Under the pieces are notes generated by a model. It was not told the origin of the DNA. It made no database searches and saw nothing but the letters and a program-made list of their open reading frames with translations. A DNA stretch of 64,000 nt from contig NZ_BSTL01000007.1 in assembly GCF_030269485.1 (NCBI RefSeq), positions 137,204-201,203 on the forward strand, written 5' to 3'. Source of the stretch: Actinoplanes sp. NBRC 103695 (lineage in GTDB: Bacteria; Actinomycetota; Actinomycetes; Mycobacteriales; Micromonosporaceae). The position numbers and the translations under genes were made by a program. This document shows positions 17,844-26,529 of this stretch, piece by piece (the first letter of the stretch is position 1; the number at the start of each line of letters is the position of its first letter).

Positions 17844-17871
17844 CTTTGCTCTGCGCACCTATATGCATCAC
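17844..17871. repeat. dispersed 28-bp repeat, family 1, copy 2
   Basis: This is the reverse-orientation match (25 of 28) to 1623-1650. It begins CTTTGCTCTG and ends TGCATCAC, and lies 5 bp after a stop codon. The central palindrome is imperfect here. Confidence 0.7.
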
Positions 17872-17877
17872 TCGGGG

Positions 17878-17940
17878 GTGAGCGGTGCGCGAATCGGGTT
17901 GTGAGCGGTGCGCGAATCAGGTTGTGAGCAGTGCGCGCAT
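17878..17940. repeat. tandem 23-bp repeats at the 3' end of the TetR gene
   Basis: Units start at 17878, 17901 and 17924, with a core of GTGAGCGGTGCGCGAATC. The first two differ at one base and the third is partial (17924-17940) and coding. The TetR stop codon (TCA at 17917-17919 on the plus strand) lies in the middle unit, so the end of the gene appears to have been duplicated by slippage. Confidence 0.7.
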
Positions 17941-18507
17941 GCCGGCCGCGAAGGTCGCCTTGTCGGGCTTGCCGATGATCATGCGTTGCAGGGCGTAGCC
18001 GGGGATCAGGCTGAACAGGACCGCGGCCACCGCTTCGGGATCGCTGCCGGCGGGTAGTTCGCCGCGCTCCACGGCCCGTGCCGCCATCATGACGATCGCC
18101 TCCCGCATCGCCGAGTAACGCACCCGCACGATCTCGCCGATCGCCGGGTCGATCGTCGACTCGCCCCAGATCTGCACCGCGAGCGGGAAAGCGCCGCCCG
18201 GGCCGAGCTGCTCGTCGATCAGGTCGAGCACGAGTTCCATGGCGTCCGGGAGTGGGATCGGCGGCTCCTGCTCGGCGATCTCCCGCAGGTGGGCCGCGAC
18301 GCCGCCGGCGACTGCCTCGGCGATCGCGTTGATGATCTCGTTCTTCGACTTGAAGTAGCGGTAGACCGCGCCCACGGACAGGCCCGCCTCGCGGATCAGG
18401 TCCTGCATCGAGGTGGCGTGCAGGCCGTTGCGCAGGAAGCAGGCACGGGCCGCGGCGAGGATCTGCTCGCGGCGGGCGGTCAGGTGGTCTTCGGAGACGC
18501 GTGGCAC
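17917..18507 (-). CDS. TetR-family transcriptional regulator
   Basis: This 196-residue repressor has an N-terminal helix-turn-helix (about 11-55, TSMQDLIREAGLSVGAVYRY then FKSKNEI) and a variable ligand-binding C-terminal domain. It is transcribed divergently from the membrane protein gene 18609-19718, and two AACGA-N4-TCGTT palindromes sit between them, so it most likely represses both. The ligand is unknown. The C-terminus ends LLTT inside tandem repeats. Confidence 0.9.
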   Translation of the reverse strand: MPRVSEDHLTARREQILAAARACFLRNGLHATSMQDLIREAGLSVGAVYRYFKSKNEIINAIAEAVAGGVAAHLREIAEQEPPIPLPDAMELVLDLIDEQLGPGGAFPLAVQIWGESTIDPAIGEIVRVRYSAMREAIVMMAARAVERGELPAGSDPEAVAAVLFSLIPGYALQRMIIGKPDKATFAAGMRALLTT

Positions 18508-18521
18508 GTCCCACAGTGTAA

Positions 18522-18535
18522 AACGAACGCTCGTT
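18522..18535. promoter_or_regulatory. TetR operator 1
   Basis: AACGA-ACGC-TCGTT has perfect 5-bp arms with a 4-bp spacer and lies just upstream of the TetR start. It has the same arms and spacing as operator 2. Confidence 0.75.
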
Positions 18536-18581
18536 CTTGACGTCGGCCGGGAGGCGGGAGCATCCTGGGATTGCTAAAGAG

Positions 18582-18595
18582 AACGAGCATTCGTT
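18582..18595. promoter_or_regulatory. TetR operator 2
   Basis: AACGA-GCAT-TCGTT lies immediately before the AGGAG ribosome site of the divergent membrane protein gene. It is 60 bp from operator 1. Confidence 0.75.
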
Positions 18596-18608
18596 TTAGG
18601 AGATTGTG

Positions 18609-19718
18609 ATGCGAAGCCACCGCCCACTCACCGCCGGCATCCTCATCGCCCTGGTCGTCGTGGCGCTCCAGGCGTTGCTGGTGCCGCTCTTCGCCGGCCC
18701 GGCCGCCTCCATCGCGCCGCGCGACCTGCCCCTCGCGCTCGCCGGGCCGCCACCTGCCACCGCCGCGCTGGCCGCGAAGCTCCGTGCGGAGCATCCCGGC
18801 GCGTTCGAGATCACCCAGGTCGCCGACGTGTCCGCCGCGGACCGGGCGATCCGCGACCGCGAGGTCTACGGCGCGATCGTCCTTCTCCCGCCGTCCTCCG
18901 GAGCCGCCGGGCCGGCCAGCGGGCCGGCCAGCGGGGATGCCGCACCGGCAGGTGGAGCGCCGGCGCCGGCTGATGGAACCGCGCAGGCCGGCGGGGCCGC
19001 GGCGCCGGGCGGCATGAACGCCGAGGTGCATGTGGCGTCCGCCGCCGGGCCCGCCGTCTCGGCTCTGCTCGGCCAGGCCGCCGGGCCGTCGGCCAAGGTC
19101 GTGGACGTCGTCCCGCTGCACCCGGGTGACCCGCGTGGTACCGGGTTCGGCGCCGGCTTCCTGCCGCTGGCCATCACCGCGCTGCTCGCCGGGGTGCTGA
19201 TCTTCTTCGTGGTCCGGGGCCGCGGCGCCCGGCTGGCCGCGCTGCTCACCTTCGCGGTGGCCGGCGGACTGGGCGGCGCGGCGGTGCTGCGGGGCTGGCT
19301 GGACGTCCTTCCCGGCGACTACTGGGCGGTGGCCGGTGTCCTGGGCCTGTTCGGACTGGCCGTCGCGGGTGCCATGACCGGTCTGGGCGCCGTGCTCGAC
19401 CGGCCCGGCCTGGGGCTGGGTGCGGTCATGATGTTCCTGGTCGGCAACGCCCTCGGCGCGGTCGCGGCGGTGCCCGAGCTGCTGCCCCAGCCGTGGGGTG
19501 CGGTCGGCCAGGCGTTGCCGATCGGCGCCGGCGCCACGCTGCTGCGGTCGGTGGCGTACTTCGACGGCAACGGCGGCCTGACCGCGGCCGCCGTGCTGGG
19601 GTCGTACGCAATCGGGGGTCTGCTCCTGACCGCCCTCGGCCGTCGCCGCACCGCCTCGACCACGACGGAGGCCGCGTCCACCACCGCGGCCGAGCCCGAG
19701 CACGCTCTGGTCCGCTGA
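18609..19718 (+). CDS. membrane protein of unknown function under TetR control
   Basis: This protein of about 369 residues has an N-terminal membrane segment (GILIALVVVALQALLVPLF), an extracytoplasmic region with a Pro/Ala/Gly low-complexity stretch (about 98-140, GPASGPASG), then five or six membrane segments from about residue 180. The layout (one segment, a large outer loop, then a C-terminal bundle) recalls ABC-2/YhgE-type exporter subunits, but no ATPase is adjacent and no signature is clear. I chose ATG 18609 over GTG 18606 because AGGAG is 6 bases upstream. The neighbouring TetR suggests inducible export or stress response. Confidence 0.75.
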   Translation: MRSHRPLTAGILIALVVVALQALLVPLFAGPAASIAPRDLPLALAGPPPATAALAAKLRAEHPGAFEITQVADVSAADRAIRDREVYGAIVLLPPSSGAAGPASGPASGDAAPAGGAPAPADGTAQAGGAAAPGGMNAEVHVASAAGPAVSALLGQAAGPSAKVVDVVPLHPGDPRGTGFGAGFLPLAITALLAGVLIFFVVRGRGARLAALLTFAVAGGLGGAAVLRGWLDVLPGDYWAVAGVLGLFGLAVAGAMTGLGAVLDRPGLGLGAVMMFLVGNALGAVAAVPELLPQPWGAVGQALPIGAGATLLRSVAYFDGNGGLTAAAVLGSYAIGGLLLTALGRRRTASTTTEAASTTAAEPEHALVR

Positions 19719-19752
19719 CTGGAGTCCCAGGGGGACCGCCCATACTGGCCAC

Positions 19753-20154
19753 GTGGTGATCACGCGGCGGTGGGCGGTCTTTCTGGTGCTGGTTGGCGTC
19801 TGGACCTGGCTGATCTGGCCGCGGTTCGGGCTCGCGATCTGGCGCGACGACCGGTCGTTCGACGGCGGCTCACCCACCGCGTTCCTGTGGATCCACGCGC
19901 TGCTGATCGCCGCCTCGCTGGCGATCGGGACCACGGTCGGCGTGCTCGGCATCAGGGCCTGGCGGGCGGGAACGCGCGCCGGGACAAGCGCGGTCACGGG
20001 CACGAGCGCGGGGGCGGGCGCGGGGGCGGGCGCGGGGACGAGCGCGGGCGCGGGGACGAGCGCGGGCGCGGGGACGAGCGCGGGCGCGGGGACGAGCGCG
20101 GGGGCGGGGACCGAACGATCTGTCGCCGGACCGGGCTCGGCGCCGAAAGATTAA
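19753..20154 (+). CDS. SCO4848-family small membrane protein with a repetitive tail
   Basis: This 133-residue protein has two predicted membrane segments (WAVFLVLVGVWTWLIWPRFG and LLIAASLAIGTTVGVLGI) and resembles the SCO4848 family of actinobacterial membrane proteins (ITRRWAVFLVLVGVWTW and the SPTAFLWIHALL region). The function is unknown. The C-terminal ~55 residues are almost pure Ala/Gly/Thr/Ser, with TSAGAG repeated four times in tandem, encoded by an 18-bp repeat. The start is GTG 19753 or 19756. Confidence 0.75.
   Translation: MVITRRWAVFLVLVGVWTWLIWPRFGLAIWRDDRSFDGGSPTAFLWIHALLIAASLAIGTTVGVLGIRAWRAGTRAGTSAVTGTSAGAGAGAGAGTSAGAGTSAGAGTSAGAGTSAGAGTERSVAGPGSAPKD
20000..20112. repeat. 18-bp in-frame tandem repeat in the SCO4848-like gene
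   Basis: The unit GGACGAGCGCGGGCGCGG occurs about four times in a row (from 20036), after a more degenerate G/C stretch from about 20000. The length is a multiple of three, so copy-number change would keep the frame and only lengthen the TSAGAG tail. Confidence 0.8.
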
Positions 20155-20349
20155 CGGCAGGTTTCGCGCCCGGCCGGGCAATTCACCGCCGACTCCACCT
20201 AATGCCGCAGGCCGTCCGCCACGCGGTTGCGGCCAGGTAACGGTGCGCCAACAGTACGGCCGGATCTCCTGACGCTGCTCTGGCCTGCGCGTACTGTCAC
20301 GGCCGAGAACTCACCGCGAGTCGTCGGTGTGCAGTGGAAGGAGGGCGTT

Positions 20350-21447
20350 TTGCGCCCAGTACGTGGGATGCGGATCGTTGCGATTCTCGCGGCCGGTGGG
20401 CTCACGCTCGCAGCCGCTGCTTGTGGCGAAGCCCCCGATGAGACCCCGAGTGGCTCCGGCAGCAGCGCCGCCGGCACCCCATACAAGGCCTGCATGGTGA
20501 CCGACGTCGGTGGCATCGACGACAAGTCGTTCAACGCGTCGGCGTGGGCCGGTGTGCAGGCGGCCAAGACCGCGCAGAGCAACGTCGAGCCGGAGTACGT
20601 CGCCTCCGACGCCGAGGCCTCCTACGAGCCCAACCTGCGCGGCTACGTCACCAAGAAGTGCAACTTCATCCTCGCGGTCGGCGGCCTGATGGGCGACTCC
20701 ACCAAGAAGGTCGCGGCGGAGAGCCCCAGCCAGCAGTTCGGCATCGTGGACAGCGCGATCGACGGCGCGACCAACGTCTACCCGATGCAGTTCGCCACCG
20801 ACCAGGCCGCGTTCCTGGCCGGTTACGTGGCGGCGGGCTACTCGAAGTCCGGCAAGGTGGCCACCTACGGTGGCCTGAAGATCCCGCCGGTCACCGTCTT
20901 CATGGACGGCTTCGCCGACGGCGTGGCGTACTACAACAAGCAGAAGAGCAAGAACGTCCAGGTGCTCGGCTGGACCAAGGCCTCGCAGAACGGCACCTTC
21001 GCGGAGTCCTTCACCGACCAGAACAAGGGCAAGGCGATCGCGAGCAACTTCGTCTCGCAGGGCGCCGACGTGATCATGCCGGTCGCCGGTGGCACCGGGC
21101 TGGGCACCGCCGAGGTGGCCAAGGGCTCCGGCGGCAAGGTCTCGGTCGTCTGGGTCGACCAGGACGGCTGCAAGAGCGCCGAGCAGTACTGCGATGTCTT
21201 CCTCACCACTGTGGTCAAGAACATCACCGACGCGGTCGAGCAGGCCGTCGCGACCGGCGCCGCCGGTCAGCCGCTCAGCGCCGACCCGGGTTACCTGGGC
21301 ACGCTGGAGAACAACGGCGTCTCGATCGCGCCGTACAACCAGTTCGACAGCAAGGTCGACGCCGGTCTCAAGGGCGAGGTCGACAAGCTGAAGGCGGACA
21401 TCATCGCCGGCACCGTGAAGGTGGAGTCGGCAAGCTCCCCCAAGTAA
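20350..21447 (+). CDS. BMP-family nucleoside-binding lipoprotein
   Basis: This is the extracellular receptor of a BMP/Nup-type nucleoside ABC importer, 365 residues with a lipobox LAAAAC (C25). The mature part shows BMP-family hallmarks: VTDVGGIDDKSFNASAWAG, later FGIVDSAIDG, and VVWVDQDGCKSAEQYCDVFL. I chose TTG 20350 because AAGGAGGG lies 5 bases upstream; ATG 20368 would leave that site 23 bases away and shorten the signal. It heads the nucleoside operon. A large stem-loop lies between it and the ATPase gene, as is common where the binding protein must be made in excess. Confidence 0.88.
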   Translation: MRPVRGMRIVAILAAGGLTLAAAACGEAPDETPSGSGSSAAGTPYKACMVTDVGGIDDKSFNASAWAGVQAAKTAQSNVEPEYVASDAEASYEPNLRGYVTKKCNFILAVGGLMGDSTKKVAAESPSQQFGIVDSAIDGATNVYPMQFATDQAAFLAGYVAAGYSKSGKVATYGGLKIPPVTVFMDGFADGVAYYNKQKSKNVQVLGWTKASQNGTFAESFTDQNKGKAIASNFVSQGADVIMPVAGGTGLGTAEVAKGSGGKVSVVWVDQDGCKSAEQYCDVFLTTVVKNITDAVEQAVATGAAGQPLSADPGYLGTLENNGVSIAPYNQFDSKVDAGLKGEVDKLKADIIAGTVKVESASSPK

Positions 21448-21468
21448 CTACGGATAGGTAACATCCAG

Positions 21469-21518
21469 GCCGCCGCCGCGGACGTGAGCCCAGCTCAGCT
21501 CACGATCGGGGCGGCGGC
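21469..21518 (+). other. intercistronic stem-loop after the binding-protein gene
   Basis: Outer arms GCCGCCGCC (21469-21477) and GGCGGCGGC (21510-21518) enclose inner arms GTGAGC (21484-21489) and GCTCAC (21498-21503). CTTTT follows 9 bases later. It is probably a partial terminator or an mRNA-stabilising structure that lowers expression of the ATPase and permeases relative to the binding protein. Confidence 0.7.
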
Positions 21519-21550
21519 TCTGCACCTTTTGAAGCCACCGGGAGAATCCG

Positions 21551-23061
<1,511 letters not shown>

Positions 23062-23065
<4 letters not shown>

Positions 23066-24312
23066 CCACAACCACGGAGGAGAAGGCGCCGGAGAAGGGC
23101 GACTCCTTCGCCGCCACGTTCCTGCGCAACCTCTGGTCGGCCAACACGGTCACGGTGACCGTCCTGTCGATCGTGCTGGCCCTGGTCATCGGCGCGATCC
23201 TGATGATCGTCTCGGACGAGGACGTGCGGGCCACCTTCGGCTACCTCACCGCCCGGCCGAGCGACGCGTTCACCAGCAGCTGGAACCTGATCAGCACGGC
23301 GTACGCCGACCTCTTCAAGGGCGCGATCCTCGACCCCGCCGCGATCTCCGCGTGGGCCGACGGCAGCGGCGGCTGGCAGGCGGCGATCACCCCGCTCTCG
23401 GAGACCCTCACGTACGCCGCGCCGCTGGTCTTCACCGGCCTGTCGGTGGCGCTGGCCTTCCGCGGCGGCCTGTTCAACATCGGCGGCCAGGGCCAGGCGG
23501 TCATCGGCTGCATCACCGCGGCCGTCGCCGGGTTCGCCTTCCCGCTGCCGTTCGTCCTGCACGCCGTGGTGGCGCTGGTCGCCGGCCTGATCGGCGGCAT
23601 GGCCTGGGGCTTCCTGCCGGGCCTGCTGAAGGCCCGCACCGGCGCCCACGAGGTGATCATCACGATCATGCTCAACTACATCGCCGGGCTGTTCCTCACC
23701 TGGCTGATCATCCAGAAGGGCGTGCAGAACGCGGACCGCTCGGACGCGATCAGCAAGCCGGTGGACGCCTCGGCCCAGCTCGCCTCGATCGGCGGGCCGG
23801 TACGCGTCAACCTCGGCATCGTGCTGGCGGTGCTGGTCACCGCCGGCGTCGCCTGGCTGCTCAACCGCTCGGTCTTCGGGTTCGAACTGCGCGCGGTCGG
23901 CGCCAACCCGGCCGCGGCGAAGACCGCCGGCATCAGCGTCGCCAAGACGTACACGCTGCTGATGGTGGTGGCCGGCGGGCTGGCCGGGCTGGGCGGCGCG
24001 ACCCAGGTGCTGGGCACCGCGCACGCACTCACCCCGGCGGTGGCCGGCAACATCGGCTTCGACGGTCTGCTGGTCGCTCTGCTCGGGCGCAACCGGCCGT
24101 GGGGCACGCTGGGCGCCGCCATCCTGTTCGGCGCGTTGCGCGCCGGCGGCAACCGGATGCAGTCGTTCAGCGGCATCTCGCTCGAGCTGGTCACCGTGGT
24201 CCAGGCGGTGATCGTGGTCTTCATCGCCGCGCCGGCCCTGGTCAAAACGATCTTCCACCTGCGTGCCGCCCGCTCCGCGCGGCTCGGTGCCTCAATGGCG
24301 AAGGGCTGGTGA
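23062..24312 (+). CDS. nucleoside ABC transporter permease 1
   Basis: This 416-residue BPD_transp_2-family permease (RbsC/NupP type) has eight or more predicted membrane segments and the motifs FRGGLFNIGGQGQAVIG and GAHEVIITIMLNYIAGLFL, typical of BMP-linked nucleoside permeases. The ATG at 23062 overlaps the ATPase stop (ATGA), and its own stop overlaps the GTG of permease 2. It works as a heterodimer with that protein. Confidence 0.92.
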
Positions 24313-25625
24313 GCGAGGTGACTGAGCCGGCCCGCAGCGGAAAACCCCAGATGAAAACCACGGAAGCTACCGCGGAGGACCTGGCCGAGGCCACCGCACC
24401 GACCCGGTTCTGGAACCGGCACCGGCGGCTCGGCGTCGCGCTGGTGGCGATCGGAGTGCTGGCCGCTGTCGTCTTCGGCTCGGTGGCCAGGTCGGCGACC
24501 GCCCGCTTCACCCTCGGCGTGCAGAACACCGGCCTCGCCCTGCCCATCGACGGCAAGGTCGGCGCGATCGTCTTCGGCCTGATCACGGCGCTGTGCGGCG
24601 GCGCGCTGCTGGCCGGCGTGGCCCGCCGGTGGCAGGGCACACTGCTCGGCGTCGGGATCGTCGCCTTCGTGCTGTCCTTCCTCTGCTGGCAGGTGGCCGG
24701 CCAGTACATGTCGCTGGTGGACATCGCCAACAACACCCTGGTGATCGCCCTGCCGCTGATCCTCGGCGCCCTGGCCGGCGTGCTCGGCGAGCGCTCCGGC
24801 GTGGTGAACGTGGCCATCGAGGGCCAGTTCCTGATGGGCGCGTTCGCCGCGGCCCTGGTCGGCACGATGGCGAGCAGCGTCTGGGCCGGTCTGGTGAGCG
24901 CCGCGCTCGGTGGCCTGCTGATCGCCGCGCTGCTGGCCGTGCTCGCGATCCGCTTCCTGGTCGACCAGGTCGTCGTCGGCATCGTGCTCAACCTGCTCGC
25001 ACTCGGCATCACCGGCTTCCTCTACGAGCGGCTGATGCAGCCCGACGCGGCCAGCTACAACGAGCCGCCGCGGATGCCGACCTGGCAGGTGCCGGGGCTG
25101 TCCGACATCCCGGTGATCGGTCCGGTGCTGTTCAACTCGAACTTCCTGGTCTGGCTGGCGCTGATCCTCGTGGTGGTGGTCCACTTCGGCCTGACCCGGA
25201 CACGCTGGGGCCTGCGCACCCGGGCGGTCGGCGAGCATCCGACCGCCGCCGACACCGTCGGCATCCGGGTACGCGGGTTGCGGTACGCCAACGTGCTGGT
25301 CGGCGGCCTGATCGCGGGCTTCGGCGGCGCCTACTTCACGCTGATCGGCGCCGGGTCGTTCACCAAGAACATGACCTCCGGCGCGGGCTTCATCGCGCTG
25401 GCGGCGCTCATCTTCGGCCGGTGGACACCCCTCGGTGCGCTCGGCGCGGCGCTCTTCTTCGGCTTCGCGCAAAATCTGCCGTACGCCCTGAGCACCTACA
25501 ACAGTTCGGTGCCGAGCCAGTTCCTGAACATGCTGCCCTACGTCGCGACCATCATCGCGGTGGCCGGACTGGTCGGCCGGGTGCGTGCCCCGGCGGCCGA
25601 CGGCCAGCCGTACGCGAAGAGCTGA
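24309..25625 (+). CDS. nucleoside ABC transporter permease 2
   Basis: This is the second BPD_transp_2 permease, about 438 residues. A hydrophilic N-terminal extension of ~50 residues precedes the membrane part, which shows VLGERSGVVNVAIEGQFLMG and DQVVVGIVLNLLALGITGFL. I chose GTG 24309, forming a GTGA overlap with permease 1; GTG 24318 and ATG 24351 are alternatives. An inverted-repeat element separates it from the cytidine deaminase gene. Confidence 0.9.
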   Translation: MSEVTEPARSGKPQMKTTEATAEDLAEATAPTRFWNRHRRLGVALVAIGVLAAVVFGSVARSATARFTLGVQNTGLALPIDGKVGAIVFGLITALCGGALLAGVARRWQGTLLGVGIVAFVLSFLCWQVAGQYMSLVDIANNTLVIALPLILGALAGVLGERSGVVNVAIEGQFLMGAFAAALVGTMASSVWAGLVSAALGGLLIAALLAVLAIRFLVDQVVVGIVLNLLALGITGFLYERLMQPDAASYNEPPRMPTWQVPGLSDIPVIGPVLFNSNFLVWLALILVVVVHFGLTRTRWGLRTRAVGEHPTAADTVGIRVRGLRYANVLVGGLIAGFGGAYFTLIGAGSFTKNMTSGAGFIALAALIFGRWTPLGALGAALFFGFAQNLPYALSTYNSSVPSQFLNMLPYVATIIAVAGLVGRVRAPAADGQPYAKS

Positions 25626-25641
25626 CACCCACACAGGGGAA

Positions 25642-25714
25642 GGGCTTGTCTCGGGGGTGGGCCAGACACACTCTGGACCTCGCCTCGCACTTGGCCCACC
25701 CCCGAGACAAGCCC
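25642..25714. repeat. inverted-repeat element, family 2, copy 2
   Basis: Perfect 23-bp arms (25642-25664 and 25692-25714) flank a 27-bp spacer. The spacer end plus the start of the right arm read CGCCTCGCACTTGGC, identical to copy 1 at 11311-11392, and GAGACA follows in both. The stem sequence (GTGGGCCA here, GATCAGCCA there) differs but is self-complementary in each. It lies between the permease 2 stop and the cytidine deaminase start. Confidence 0.85.
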
Positions 25715-25732
25715 ACTGGCAGAATCACGGGC

Positions 25733-26452
25733 ATGGAGATCGACTGGGCCGGTTTGCGGGAGGCCGCGATCGAGGCAATGCGGCATGCGTACGCGCCGTA
25801 CTCGGACTTCCCGGTGGGAGTCGCCGGGCTGGTCGACGACGGCCGGGTGGTGATCGGCTGCAACGTGGAGAACGCGTCCTACGGCGTCGGGCTCTGCGCC
25901 GAGTGCGGCCTGGTGACGTCGCTGCACGCCACCGGAGGCGGCCGGCTGGTCGCGGTGTCCTGCGTCGACGCCACCGGCTCGCCGCTGATGCCGTGCGGCC
26001 GCTGCCGTCAGCTGCTCTACGAGCACGGCGGGCCGGACTGCCTGGTCGAGGCGGTGCCCCGCCCGCTGCGCATGTCCGAGCTGCTGCCGAATGCCTTCGG
26101 GCCGGACGACATCGAGAAGGTGACCGGCGCCGCCCCGGTGCTCGAGGTGCCGACCGCGCTGGCCAAGTGGCGCGGTCGCGGCACCGTGTTCGTGCACCCC
26201 GATCTGGCCGGTGGCGAGCAGGTGTGGACGGCGTACTGGGAGCGCTCGGCCGGCAGTTCGGACGCGGGTGACGCCGAGAAGGGCGTACTGGAGGAGGGGC
26301 CGACCTTCCCGGTCACCGCCGCCGCGGTCGAGTGGGGCCGGGTGCGCACGCCCCGGATCGTCGTCGTGGACGCCTCGGGCGGGCTTTCCTGGGCCGGCGA
26401 CGGCCCGCCGCCGGAGGGCATCGACATCCGCTGGGAGGAGGACCCGTCATGA
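25733..26452 (+). CDS. cdd: cytidine deaminase with a C-terminal extension
   Basis: This enzyme deaminates cytidine and deoxycytidine to uridine and deoxyuridine. The zinc site is complete: GLCAECG (Cys-Ala-Glu) and PCGRCRQ, with CNVENASYG for the substrate. The family is normally about 130 residues; this protein has 239. The extra ~110 residues (from about 130, LAKWRGRGTVFVHPDLAGG onward) are acidic and end RWEEDPS; I recognise no domain there. The start is ATG 25733, and its stop overlaps a micro-ORF by ATGA. It belongs to the nucleoside salvage operon. Confidence 0.9.
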   Translation: MEIDWAGLREAAIEAMRHAYAPYSDFPVGVAGLVDDGRVVIGCNVENASYGVGLCAECGLVTSLHATGGGRLVAVSCVDATGSPLMPCGRCRQLLYEHGGPDCLVEAVPRPLRMSELLPNAFGPDDIEKVTGAAPVLEVPTALAKWRGRGTVFVHPDLAGGEQVWTAYWERSAGSSDAGDAEKGVLEEGPTFPVTAAAVEWGRVRTPRIVVVDASGGLSWAGDGPPPEGIDIRWEEDPS

Positions 26453-26529
26453 CCGCCTGCACCGAGCGGCACCGCCTCGCGCCGGGCAACGGCGGCGCGG
26501 GCGAGGGCCAGAAGGGCATGACAAGATGA
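26449..26529 (+). CDS. micro-ORF (26 residues) coupling cdd to the thymidine phosphorylase gene
   Basis: An ORF of 26 codons begins MTACTERHRLAPGNGG and ends KGMTR. Its ATG overlaps the cdd stop (ATGA) and its own TGA overlaps the next ATG (ATGA). GGAGGAGG lies 7 bases before its start, a stronger ribosome site than the one before the next gene. It could serve mainly for translational coupling, or encode a small peptide. It has no recognisable homologue. Confidence 0.5.
   Translation: MTACTERHRLAPGNGGAGEGQKGMTR

Noticed and set aside
20251-20297. ACAGTAC/GTACTGT inverted repeat before the BMP gene
   Set aside because: Seven-base arms separated by 33 bases in a GC-rich promoter region are too weak to call an operator.
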